In this document: positions 22,505-33,037 of the stretch, piece after piece
Layout: every line of letters begins with the position of its first letter
How positions within the stretch are numbered: the stretch's first letter is position 1
DNA from: Hemerocallis citrina
Taxonomy: Eukaryota > Streptophyta > Magnoliopsida > Asparagales > Asphodelaceae
Length of the DNA stretch: 64,000 nucleotides
NCBI GenBank assembly: GCA_017893485.1
Contig: JACEHZ010000370.1
Span: forward strand, 186,001 to 250,000
Direction of reading: 5' to 3'
Notes under the pieces: model-generated
Databases searched by the model: none
What the model was told of the DNA's origin: nothing
Seen by the model: the letters and a program-made list of their open reading frames with translations, nothing else
Translations under genes and position numbers: made by a program

Positions 22505-22910
22505 AAGACACATATGAGCTAAACAAGCTACGTATGAAACCAACAACTACATACGAGCCAGGCGGGCTACGTATGAGACAACAACATACATTCCAGCCAA
22601 ATAAGCTACGTATGAGACCAACAGCTACATATGGGCCAGACGAGCCACGTATGAGACAACAACATTCAAACGAGCCAAATAAGCTGCGTATGAGACCACA
22701 ACTACATACGGGCTAGGCGAGCCACGTATGAGACAACAACATACATACGAGCCAAATAAGCTACATTTGAGACCAACAGTCCACATACAGGCCAGACGAG
22801 GCACGCATGAGACAACAACATACATACGAGCCAAACAAGCTACATATGAGACCAACAGTCTACATACGGGCCAGACGAGCCACGTATGAGACAACAACAT
22901 ACATAACAAC
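22505..22910. repeat. About 78-bp minisatellite (two 39-bp half units) in D
   Basis: Alternating half units read CTACGTATGAGACCAACAG and CCACGTATGAGACAACAAC with ACATACGAGCCAAATAAG or ACATACGGGCCAGACGAG between them. About ten half units are spaced 38-41 bp apart, many with an ACGT core. A shorter version occurs in D2 at 62285-62520. Confidence 0.85.
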
Positions 22911-23125
22911 CATACAGGTAAACAACGTAGAAGAAACCAAACATGCTAACTAACAAAATTTGACCTTCTATAATTAGAAGCAACAGAAGAATCTACTAAC
23001 AATCTAAAATAGGCATACTACCAATGAGAAGCCCAAAAGCGACATAAAAACCTTCCGACAGCCTAGAAGCAACCAGTGCTGTGTTTATCGAAAATTCGAC
23101 AGAAATATACTTTTTAGTAAAGTAA

Positions 23126-24260
23126 GAACATCTACCACAACTCTCTAGTTGATCACTTTTTCAGATTCCGTAAGGAATCTAAAATTCGGTCCATCGAACA
23201 CACGCAAACAGTTTAACCAAACTGCTGATTTTCAACAAAAAGCTGAAACTTCTATATCTTGTAACTTTCGCTCTACTTATCGGAATCCAACAAAACTGGG
23301 CAATTTGGAAAGGTGGGAACATCTACTACAACTCTCTAGTTGACCACTTCCTCAGATTTCCTAAGGAATTCTAAATTCCTGACCTCGAACATACGTAAAC
23401 AGTTACCAAACTACAGATTTCCAATAAAAAGATGAAACTTTCATATCTTGTAACTTTTGCTCTACTTATCGAATCTAACGAAACTGAACAATTTGAAAAG
23501 ATGGGAACATCTACTAAAACTCCCTAGTTGACCACTTTCTCAAATTCCGTAAGGAATTCCGAATTCCTACCCGTCGAACACACGCAAACGGTAAGAAAAC
23601 AACAGATTTAACAAAGAAAAGCTGAAACTTTGAAAGCCTATAACTTCTACTCTGCTTGTCGGAATTTAGCCAATTCGGAAAGGGGAGAATGTCTACTAAA
23701 ATTCTCTTGTTGGTCTGAACCTCAGATTCAACCACTAAGACACAGTAAAACATCAAACAGCAAGTATCCAGTCAAGACAGCCAATAGCTGTACTTTGCAA
23801 ACGGTATAACTCCTACTCCACTTATCGGAATTTAAACCAAGAGGTCAATTCGGAAAGGGGAGAGATTCTACTACAACTCCCTAGTTGGTCCGAACCTCAA
23901 ATTCAACCAGTAAAACCCTAAAAAATGACAAACAAACACAACAACAAGCAACCTGTCAAATAGCTAGTTGCTGTATTTTTCCAAGACCATAACTCTTATT
24001 CCACTTATCGGAATTTAACCCGAGAGGTCAATTCGAAAAGGGGAGAGACTCTACTACAACTCCCTATTCGGTCTGAACCTCAAATTCAACCAGTAAAACA
24101 CTCAAAAATATCAAGCAACCAAAACAGCAACGTTCAGCCAAACAGCTAGTTGCTGTTTTTGTAATGGTCATAACTTTTGCGTCTCTTATCGGATTTAACC
24201 CGAGAGGTCAATTCAGAAAGGGGAGAATGTTTACTACAACTTCCTAGTTGTTCTCCTACT
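23126..24260. repeat. About 183-bp tandem array in D (7 copies)
   Basis: Anchor GAACATCTACTACAACTC or variants at 23126, 23317, 23504, 23687, 23862, 24045 and 24225, spacing 175-191 bp. Each unit has CTAGTTG near the anchor, a purine-rich GGAAAGGGG block before it, and a TAACTTTTGCTCTACTTATCGG block. The reverse complement of the anchor recurs in the LTR of F. Confidence 0.85.
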
Positions 24261-24944
24261 CAAATTCCGAGAGGAACCCCATGTTTTATCCCTTTGAACC
24301 TACTACGACACTAACCCAAAACAGTGAGCATTCTGTTTTTGACTTGAACCTCGCTGTTTTGGGAGAAACTCTAGTATCACCCATCAAAACCACTATGAAA
24401 AATTCCCAAAAATTCTAGCATGGTAACAACACCCCTAAGAACGTCTCATATAAATTTCGGGTCAAAATTCTACTTTTAACACATGTAAACAAATCTAACC
24501 CTACAACTCCCAAAATCGAATCTTTATGGCTTTCTCTAGTGTTCTACTACTTGAAACTTTATGTGCACTTTACTCTAGTTCATACTACTCATATGCATCA
24601 AGATTTTAGTCCAAACAACATACAACAATAATCAAACAAACAAACAACCATAGAGTTAAGAAACCCCCACCTTGATTTTGTGTAGGAAGGAATTGCTCTT
24701 CCTTCTTGCTCCTTGTTCTTCCTCCCTTCAAGAACTCACCATGAGAAGTGAACCCATGAAAAACTCCACTCTTTTTTTTTGAATGATCCCTCGTTCTTTT
24801 TCCTTTCACAACTTTTCTTAAAACAAGTAGAACAAGAAGTAGAAGAAGAAGTGTAGGAGATATGAGATGAGATTAAATGGAGATTATACAAGATGAAAGG
24901 GGTTTTTTCTTTGCCCTTCTATGGCAGGCCAGAAATGGAGGAAA

Positions 24945-24990
24945 GGGGGGGGGGGGGGGGGGGGGGGAGGGGGGGGGGGTGGGGGGGGGG
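24945..24990. repeat. Long G-run in D
   Basis: Runs of about 23, 11 and 10 G separated by single A and T bases. It could form a G-quadruplex on the + strand. Length of such runs is also prone to sequencing error. Confidence 0.8.
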
Positions 24991-26672
24991 TGTTCTCTAG
25001 GGGAGGTGAAGGTTTATGTGGTGGAGGAGAGTTCCAAGTGGCAAGTTCTCATGGTTAGAACAATTGGAATTTTCATCATGATGGATCAATAATTTTCCAA
25101 AATCTCATTCTATAATTTGTATAAACACCCGAAATCGATATAATACAAATACGTGCATATATCTGAATATACAGATATTTTTCATTAGTGAAAATGAACA
25201 AATCTGTACAAAAATAATTTAATTTCGAGAAATAAAATAAAGTAATTTTATTACTGGCTCAGAAGATTCCAATATCAATTTGATACAAAAACAGTTGTAT
25301 ACCGACTAGTATACATACATATATAATGTTTGTTAATAAAATTGGGTGATGTCCACCAAAAATATTTCAATTCTGGAAATAGAAATAAAATAATAATTTT
25401 TAATATCTGCTCGGTATTTTCTAGACATTTTTCTCAAAAATGCATTTTTCGAGATTTTGCACAAGTGCACAAAACTGATACAATACCTGTATATACTTAC
25501 TAGTATATATGTCCAGGTAACTTTTTATTTGAAAAACCAAGTAATTTCCATTAAAAAAATATTTTAATTTAAAAATAATAGTTATACAATAATATCCGTC
25601 CGGGATATTACAGGTAGCAACACAGAGGCTCGAGAGGAGGCGGCTGCGGGTGGTGCAGGCCGCAGCAGGGCTGCTGTGGCAATAGCAGGCATGATGAGCG
25701 GTAGGGTGGAGCACAACAGCAGGCAGGGTCGGAGCTACTGTGACAATGTGGCAGTGACAGGGCATCGGGAGTAGGCATCATTGGTGACTGGAGGTAGTGC
25801 ACAGGGGGCAATCGGGGCAATGGTGGCAATCGAACGGAGGAGGTTGCTGACTGGTGGCGAGCTATGGGGTGACAGAGAGGAAGAAGATGGAGGGTCTCGG
25901 GGGTTGGCGCGCGATAAGGAGGAAGAAGAAGAGGTGCTTGCGATGGTCACTGCAGCAACGATGACGAGGTGTAAGACGGAGCAGCAATGGTGAGGATGAT
26001 GAAGGTTGAAGACGTATTCGATGATTTCGATTGCAGGGATTTGCTATCGTCATGAGGGAATAGCCAAGGAGGTCGGTGGCAATGGCGGGCGAAGTGATGG
26101 AGGTCGATGGCAGTGGCGACAGGGTCTATGGGGTGTTGCGAGTAGTGGTTGAGAGCGGCGGGGATGAAGAAAAAGGGAAGGTGGAGACTGCTGTGGTTGT
26201 TTACTGGGAGGAGGAAGAAGGGAGGAGGTTGCGGCGGTAGCTTCGGCAACTCTGGGGAGAGACAGAGATGATCGGGTGGTGGCGCTCGAGCGGTAGAAGC
26301 GTGGCCATGGGAGGAGGGAATGAAGTCGACGATGATGCTCGATGAGGGTGCTCGAGGAGGATGGTTGGTGCTCTGTTGGGTTCTCTGTCTGTTCTGTTTT
26401 GGAACAGAGGAGAAGAAAGAGAAGAGAGAGGGGGAGAGAAAGAAAGAGTGCAAGGGCTTTAATATTTAATAATATAATTAATGGGGGTGGTTAGTTATTG
26501 AAAGGAAATAGGAGATTAGCAGGGGTGATTAAGATAGTTGAGATAATGGAGGAGAACGTGAGAGGGAGTTGGAGACTAGGTAATTAGTTAGGGGAATGAG
26601 TTTGGGTTAATGGGTAGACTAGGATTTGAGTTTTATATTGGGCTTGCTGATATGGGCTACACATTGGGCTTT

Positions 26673-26679
<7 letters not shown>

Positions 26680-26713
<34 letters not shown>
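26680..26713. repeat. (AAT)n microsatellite in C1
   Basis: About eleven AAT units within the part of C1 right of D. Confidence 0.85.
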
Positions 26714-26715
<2 letters not shown>

Positions 26716-26892
26716 TTGGTTTGGACTTCCGATATAATGAAGAAATAAAAAATTATAGGGTGGGCTTTAGGTTCACAAAATAAATAGGATTGGGCTTGGA
26801 TGCTAATAAATCAAATAATCAGTCAGATAATTTTATCAAATGAATTCAGATTTGGATTCAAACAAAATAATCGAATATTGAGAGGATGCAAT

Positions 26893-26897
<5 letters not shown>

Positions 26898-26932
<35 letters not shown>
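26898..26932. repeat. (AT)n microsatellite in C1
   Basis: About 17 AT units, 80 bp from the right end of C1. Confidence 0.85.
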
Positions 26933-26934
<2 letters not shown>

Positions 26935-27017
26935 CAGATAATTTGGAATACAAGAATTGAAGAAGAGACAAGATATACGGGTAAAAATCCATAAACATGA
27001 ACGGGGGTTACAACAAG

Positions 27018-27791
27018 GCATAGAGCGTGTCACCCTTGTATAGTTCAATCATTGGTTTCTTGATGTCCGAGTAGACTTAATAAAACAAATAAGATCAATA
27101 TCTCATATTGACTCATTTGAGTACGTCCATGCATTTTGCAATCTCACTCAATCAGGGGGCCTGTAGATATCGCGCATGTTATGTAAGAGGGACAAATCCT
27201 ATCTAAGTCACTCACATCCCTCTGCATGATCTGTAGTATATCCAATAGTCGACTTTATAATCACCTTATTATAAGCAACGTTTGACAACATTAAAAAATA
27301 AAACTTCTCATGTAGGGAACCGTAGTGACTTCAAGTGAAAGGACTACGTACACCATGGTCACTGTGAGAACCGCTTATGACACTCACATAACGATCCATG
27401 TAGCGTTCTTATGGTGGGTTAGTCTAGTACATTATTACTCTAATATGTACCCATGTGAAAACTTGATATCTCATATCCATGACCTGTGAGAATGGTCACT
27501 AATCTACGCACACACTAGTCTCTATGCATTATGTCTGTCCTAATTCACAATAATACTTGACTAGAGACATTTAAGAACAGTGTTCTGATTTCAGCCAATA
27601 GAATCTTACAATCAAGTCATGCTCTTGATATCACACGACATTGAACTTACTATTCTAAGGACTTCATTATGTTCATTTAATTCACAATAAATAACACAAC
27701 AAATGAAATGCCTAAATATGAAATAAATGTCATGATACAATGTAAACTAGTAATATCAATACAAAACTGGCCTCTAGGGCATACACCAACA
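27018..27791 (-). mobile_element. Element B 5' LTR, outer part
   Basis: Continues the LTR after the C1 insertion (the duplicated ACAAG occupies 27013-27017) and ends at 27791 with CCAACA, that is TGTTGGTGTATG at the LTR start. The last 555 bp align with the 3' LTR fragment 12111-12664. Sequence to the right belongs to E. Confidence 0.88.
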
Positions 27792-29379
27792 CATCGGTCA
27801 TCCAAATCCCATGAGAAAAAAATAGCCAGGCCTACGCATTGTCTAAACTGGCATCATCTTCCTTTGAAGGTCTCGACCAAACCATGCTCGTAGAGGTCTT
27901 TGTTCGACCAAGCATAATGAAGAGATACTCCAAGACCACCTCTGTGTCGAACCCGAGCCACAATCCAGGACCTGGATGGAGCCGATATTAAGTTTTTGGA
28001 AAATAAGGACTTACCTTAGGACCCATCAGAAGCGCGAAAGATCCAGGCAACAGCAGAGAGATTCGTACATGTCGAGAGGGTATTATTTAAATGTTCCTAC
28101 ACAATAGTGGACGAACGACCATACTTCGATGCCTATCTCCCAAGGAAGCCCAATATACCATGAAGGAAATGCATGGGGGAGTCGGTAATTGTCACCTGGA
28201 AGCAGGGCGCTAGCAACAAAGATTCTCAACCATGAATACTATTGGCTATCTCCTACAGGTTGCTCAAGAGCTTTTCGAAAAATGCGGCACAAGCCAGAGG
28301 TTCTCCTCCATCACGCATGCCCCCCAGACCGAGCTTAAGTCACTGTCAAGCATTGCCCCCTTCGCTATGTGGGGGATGGACATGGCTGGAACATTCCCTA
28401 TGGCAACGGGTCAACGGTGCTTCCTCATTGTTTCCATTGATTATTTCACGAAGTGGGTCAAGGATAAACCCCTCGCTACAATAACCAAGTATCAAGCCCA
28501 GTAGTTCTTTTGGAAAACATCGTTTGCAGATTCAGGATTCCCCAATTCATAATTATAGACAATGGTACTCAATTTGCTCGCAAGGGCTTCCGAAAGGTCT
28601 ACACGGACTTGGGAAACCAACAAAGGTTCTCATCCATCTCGCACCGCCAATCCAATGGCCAGGCCGAAAATGCCGATTGCCAGTTTCTAAACAGTCTCTA
28701 GAAGTGGTTAGATGAATACGCAAAGGGATTGTGGGTCGAAGAGCTCCCCAGTGTGCTATGGTCGTACAGAACAACCAAGAGAACTTCGACAGTGGAATCA
28801 CCTTTCAACCTCTCGTTCGGAATCGTGGCTGTGATCCCCTAGAGATCGGACGTCCTTCTCCCCGAATAATGTGCTTCGATGAGGACTTAAACTTCGACGG
28901 CCTCCGAGACAATCTGGACCTCCTCGAGGAGGTACAGGAAGTCAATGGTTAGAAGGAACATCACCAGTAGAGGATAGAACGATCCCACAACAAGAACATA
29001 TGGCCAACAAACATCAAGGAAAGCGACATTGTCCTGAGAAAACATCAAATTTCTGATACTAGCAAGAAGGAAAAGCTCGCCCTAAATGGGGAAGGCCCAT
29101 ACAAGGTCTCCAAAGTGTTTCACCCCGGAAGTTACCGCCTTTAAGACCTAGGGGTCAGGGTGATAAAGAGGACTTCGAATGCAGAGCATTTGATGAAATT
29201 TCATGAAGGCACCCAATGCCACTCCCTAGAAAAACTGTAATCAAGCCATTAAGGCTAGAACCTGTAATATGCGCTCGCAGAAAGGTAGTCAATCTAGTTA
29301 TTCAATAATCAATAAAACATTGCATTTCTCCGTTGCTTTTTCAAAACTTCATCTTACTATCATCTAGTCTCAGACCTGG
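27792..29379 (+). pseudogene. E: integrase remnant of a second Tat-like element
   Basis: Parallels the 3' end of pol in A. It has a link region after aRNH (near 27880), an integrase start block (CLSPKEAQYTMKEMH; EKCGTSQRFSS, with Ser for the last zinc Cys), core block MWGMDMAGTFP (first Asp), then in another frame FIIIDNGTQFA (second Asp kept) and SNGQAENAD (Glu), the C-terminal block (GLWVEELPSVLW) and the tail (GEGPYKV; RTSNAEHLMKFH near 29170). Stops and shifts at about 28504, 28700 and 28830 break it. Its upstream part is cut off by the insertion of B. From 29230 to 29379 it is non-coding. It is an independent copy, clearly diverged from A. Confidence 0.8.
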
Positions 29380-29871
29380 TGTAAGACTCCGCAAAATAGT
29401 ATATAAATCTATTTTGCATTTTAATCCGTGCACGATTGAGAGTCGCACGTATTAATATAATTTTCTCAATTTTAATTGAATAAGTATTGAAACATATTAT
29501 TTTTAGATATATTTCAAACTCAACAAAGGTGCAATTGTAGAACCAGAATTTTCTCAATTGTAGGACCATGTCTCTTTCCTTGATGTTTGTCGGTCAGACG
29601 TTCTTGTTGTGGAATCGTTCTATCCTCTACTAGTAGAAGTTCTTTCTAACCATTGACTTCCTGTACCTCCTCGAGGAGGTCCAGATTGGCTCGGAGGCCA
29701 TCGGAGTTTAAGTCCTCATCGAAGCACATTATTCAGGGAGAAGGACGTCCGATCTCCAGGGGGATCACAGCCTTTGTTCCGAACGAGAGGTTGAAAGGTG
29801 ATTCCACTTTCGGAATTCTCTTGGTCTTCCTTTACGACCATAGCACGTTGGGGAGCTATTCGACCCACAAA
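28729..29871. repeat. Inverted repeat of about 308 bp: 28729-29036 and 29562-29871
   Basis: The second arm is the reverse complement of the integrase C-terminal region of E. Shared blocks include CTCCTCGAGGAGGTCC, TTTCCTTGATGTTTGT and the motif for GTGGGTCGAA. The arms are similar but not identical. The 525-bp spacer holds the end of E and the first 180 bp of the LTR of F. Confidence 0.85.
29380..29561 (+). mobile_element. F 5' LTR, first 180 bp
   Basis: TGTAAGACTCCGCAAAATAG, then ATTTTGCATTTTAATCCGTG and CACG blocks, correspond to 42673 onward. It sits against non-coding sequence of E on the left and is cut at about 29561 by inverted E sequence. Confidence 0.75.
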
Positions 29872-29954
29872 TGGTCCTGCTGTTCTTTCTGTAAGAATAT
29901 TTAAAATTTGACCAATTTGAGCCTCAAGATTGTGAATTGAAGCCGTATTATTTT
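29562..29954. other. Filler sequence: inverted E fragment joined to an Athila gag fragment
   Basis: 29562-29871 is the inverted copy of 28729-29036. At about 29874 it passes straight into 80 bp matching the end of Athila gag (GTAAGAATATTT...GAATTGAAGCCGTATT, compare 34920-34985). At about 29955 it passes into the 3' non-coding region of G. Such stitching of nearby fragments is typical of repair with filler DNA. Confidence 0.7.
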
Positions 29955-31126
29955 TCTTGAGAGAGAATGCTTACTTTTTTCTCTCTCTCTAATTTGTCAC
30001 TTGCCTTTTTACGCGAATGCAAATATTTGTGATGAATTCACCCGGTTACTCAACAAGTCACAAACTTAGAATGCTTTTGCATACTCATATTTCAAGTTGT
30101 CATTTGACGTAAAAGTAAACATTGGTGATGAATACCCCTAGTTACTAAGCAACTCAAAACATTGGAGTAGATGGAACTTTATTTATTCAATTATTTGATC
30201 ATTATCTCTCTATTTACTTAAAATCTGTTCAGGACTAGATCTAAGGGGATAATCACAAGAAAAAACATCACAATTTTCCTTTATGTATAATCACATGACT
30301 CACGCAATTTTGTAAGAAATTTTAAATTTAAATAATCCTAAAGTAAATAAGTATGTTTAATCTTGCTTTATAAGATATTGTCTATCCTGAAATTTTTTTT
30401 ATTTCAATGCTTTAGCACAATAAAGAACTCAAAAGTGTAATGGTAAGCCTAATTGAAATGCTTTGTTTTGTTTTTCTTTTCAAATATATATAAAATAAAT
30501 AAAATATTTGTACCCCTTCCCCCAAACTTTAATATCACATTGTCCTCAATGGAAAAGGAAAAGGAAAAACAAACAGAATACGAAAAGTTCAGAATTTCTC
30601 CTCTGATTCATGTTAAAATTCCGGACGCGCAACGTTCATTGTTTCAGTGATATCTGGAGTTGTAGATATCCAAATTGTCTGATTTTTTTTATTTTGGAAA
30701 TCTAATACAATTTCCTACGATCGCTCTTTGGAACACTATTCCAGATTTTGAATCTATTCTGCTGAAAAACAGCCATCAATGTAGGTGTAGAAAACAGCTC
30801 CGCTCGGCAACTTACAAACTCATGCAATCCTACAAAATAAAATCAAAAACTAAATTTAAAAAAAACTAAAAGAAAAGAAAAATCTAAATGCAATAAAAGA
30901 AAACATGGATTGCCTCCCAAGAAGCACTAAGTTTTAAATCTCCAGTCAGACTTTCTTCAATTTGTCACTTTTGTTTGGCCATATCGATGTACAAGATTTC
31001 CTTGCTAGCTTCTCCATCCATATATGGCTTCAACCGCTGTCCATTGACTTTGAATGTCCCTTTTTTCTCATGATGAATTTCTATAGCTCCATACGGAAAG
31101 CTTCGTGTGACAACAAATGGTCTTGT
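29955..31126 (-). other. G 3' non-coding region
   Basis: No coding potential. Blocks match 52700-53790 of H on the other strand, for example CACCCGGTTACTCAACAAGTCAC and AATACCCCTAGTTACT. Corresponds to the long region between pol and 3' LTR in Athila elements, which in some relatives encodes an env-like protein; none is visible here. Confidence 0.7.
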
Positions 31127-32044
31127 CTACCTAAATCGCAATTTCCCTAGAAAAAGTCTAAGTTTTAAATTGAATAATAACACCTTCTCCCCTACATTAA
31201 ATTCTCTTCTCAAAATATGCTTATCATGCCATCGTTTAGTATTTTCTTTATAGATCTTGGCACTTTCATAGGCATCATTGCGAAACTCATCATTCTCATT
31301 TAGTTGCAACATTCTCTTCTCGCCTGCATCCTTCATGTCAAAATTTAATGTCTTTATTGCCCAATAACCACGATGCTCAAGTTCCACTGGTAAGTGACAT
31401 GATTTACCAAACACCAATCTATATGGGGACATTCCAATTGGAGTTTTAAAGGCCGTCCTATATGCCCACAATGCATCATCTAATTTTCTTGCCCAATCCG
31501 TTCATGACATATTTACCGTCTTCTCAAGTATACGCTTCAAGTCTCTATTTGAAACCTCCACTTGAATACTTGTTTGAGGATGATATGGTGTTGCCACATG
31601 ATGAGTAACTCCATATATAGCAAGTAAAGCATCAAATTGAAGTTTGCAAAAATATTTTTCTCCATCGCTAATAATTGCCCTTGGAGCTCCAAATCGAGAA
31701 AAGATATTTTTCCTAATAAAGTTCACCACTGCTCTTGCATCATTGGTTGGTAAGGCAACAACTTCTACCCACTTGGATACATAATCTACAGCAACCAAAA
31801 TATATTTATTAGAAAATGACGATGGAAAAGGACCCATAAAATCTATTCTCCAAACATCAAATAATTCAATCACTAAAATATTATTTAGGGGCATCTCATG
31901 TATCCTAGAAATATTTCTCACCCTTTGACAATGATCACATAATTTAACAAAATTAAAAGCATCCTTAAAAAATGAGGGACAATAAAATCCTAATTGTAAA
32001 ATTTTTGCTGCTGTTTTTGCTAGCCAACTTGCAGTGTGTGGCAA
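31127..32044 (-). pseudogene. G integrase (triad intact, split in two frames)
   Basis: The open stretch 32044-31502 covers the zinc finger end ([11 protein letters not shown], both Cys kept) and core: Asp in [11 protein letters not shown], Asp in IISDGEKYF, Glu in [14 protein letters not shown] at 31502 separates it from the C-terminal segment 31471-31127 ([33 protein letters not shown]). Compared with H this copy keeps all three catalytic residues. It is nevertheless cut off from the rest of pol by upstream breaks. Confidence 0.85.
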
Positions 32045-32182
32045 TGTTTGAGTATGCTTTCCATCTCCTCTTTAGGTACACATCTCCTTATAAAGTAGAA
32101 AAGGTTCCACCCAAAAATAATATTTCAAGTCAGGAAAAATTTTCTTCTTATGTTGATAAGTAATTTCAGGAGGTAGAATTTT

Positions 32183-33035
32183 TTATACCAAGTAGTTAAC
32201 TATATCGGCATACCATGGAGAAGTTTGTATCATAATTAAATATTCATCTGGAAATTCTCCATTGACTGGTGTAACCTGCAATTTGTTTGCATCTTTAGGC
32301 TCAATACGTGATAAATGATTGGCCACCACATTTTCCACTCTCTTCTTGTCCTTGATTTCCACATTGAACTCTTGTAGGAGTAAAATACAGCGAAGCAATC
32401 TTGGTTTGGCTTCCTTCTTTGCAAGCAAGTATTTGAGAGCGGGATAATCCATATAAACAACCACCATTGAACCTATCAAATAAGAACGAAATTTGTCAAA
32501 AAACAAATACAACAGCTAATAATTCTTTTTCAGTAGTAGCATAATTAAGCTGTGCTTCTGTCAAAGTTCTACTTGCATAATAAATGGTGTGAAAAATTTT
32601 GTTTTTTCTTTATCCTAAAACACCACCTATTGCCACATAACTAGCATAACACGTTAATTCAAAATGCAAATTCCAATATGGTGCAATAATTATAGGTGCT
32701 GAAATCAATTTCTTTTTCAATGTTTCAAAGGCATGCAAGAAATTATGGGAAAAATCAAAAGGTGTATCTTTATTTAAAAGATTGCAAAGAGGTTTAGTGA
32801 TTAAAGAAAAATCTTTTATAAATTGTCGATAAAATCCCGTATGAGCCAAGGAACTTCTCACTCCTTTAACATTTGTTGGTGGTGGCAGTTTTTCAATGGC
32901 CTCAATTTTAGCACGATCCACTTCAATTCCTTTAAAGGAAATCCTGTGGCATAGCACAATCCCTTCTTCTACCATAAAGTGACATTTCTCCCAATTCAAG
33001 ACCAGATTTGTTTCCTTACAACGCTGCAAAACCAA
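32183..33035 (-). pseudogene. G RT thumb and RNase H (broken)
   Basis: 33035-32610 holds the RT thumb ([40 protein letters not shown]) and the start of RNase H, where the first catalytic Asp is Tyr (CYASYVAIGG; H has [10 protein letters not shown]). After a break, 32512-32183 continues with VVVYMDYPALKYL and ends VVANHLSRI, with Asn for the last Asp of the motif. RNase H activity is therefore lost at two sites. Confidence 0.8.
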
Positions 33036-33037
33036 AG

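Larger units (their letters stand above)
20939..25612 (-). mobile_element. D: long LTR inserted in C1
   Basis: Begins TGTAACGCCCCAATTTC at 20939 and ends GGGATATTACA at 25612. Flanks GGTAC (20934-20938) and GGTAG (25613-25617) look like a 5-bp duplication with one change. On the - strand this is TGTAATATCCC...GGGGCGTTACA, the form that in F abuts the primer site. At 4.67 kb without genes it is best read as a solo LTR. The first 1.9 kb align with D2 at 60593 onward. It holds the two tandem arrays and the G-run listed separately. Open frames inside are spurious. Confidence 0.7.
18772..27012 (-). mobile_element. C1: long solo LTR of a Ty3/gypsy-type element, split by D
   Basis: On the - strand it runs TGTAACCCCC...GGGGCATGACA with a 5-bp duplication at both sides and no internal genes or primer site, so it is a solo LTR of about 3.57 kb (18772-20938 plus 25613-27012). 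C2 at 54527-57928 is the same family: same termini and a shared block GGGAAACACGGGCCCCCT at 19736 and 55509. Orientation is inferred from related LTRs that end GGGGC-TTACA next to a primer site (see F). Inside are GGTGGCCCCC repeats (19550-19660), a GA/CT-rich stretch (25613-26450), an (AAT)n run and an (AT)n run. Tekay/Del-like chromovirus origin is likely but unproven. Confidence 0.75.
12110..27791 (-). mobile_element. Element B: Ty1/copia retrotransposon, split by C1 and D
   Basis: Read on the - strand: 5' LTR (27791-27018 plus 18771-18074), Met-tRNA primer site, long leader, gag, zinc knuckle, protease, integrase, RT and RNase H, polypurine tract, 3' LTR (12664-12110, cut by A). The order integrase before RT is diagnostic of Ty1/copia. 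The two LTR pieces at 12111-12664 and 27237-27791 are alike along their whole length, roughly 90% by eye, and both end TGTTGGTGTATG. Total LTR length is about 1.47 kb. The lineage within copia is not certain (Ale or Tork type). Confidence 0.85.

Noticed and set aside
22505..22910. CRISPR-like array
   Set aside because: Units have no unique spacers, the spacing drifts, and the context is a plant LTR.
25735..26453. Pro/Ser/His-rich open frames on the - strand
   Set aside because: Low-complexity GA/CT-rich LTR sequence in C1; the frames overlap each other and show no domain.
18772..27012. C1 plus D as one complete LTR element
   Set aside because: No internal genes, primer site or paired LTRs; the ACAAG duplication and the 5-bp duplication around D show two separate LTR insertions.
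27018..27791. Independent solo copia LTR
   Set aside because: It lacks its own left end; the duplicated ACAAG and the primer-site half at 18074-18771 show it is the outer part of the B 5' LTR.
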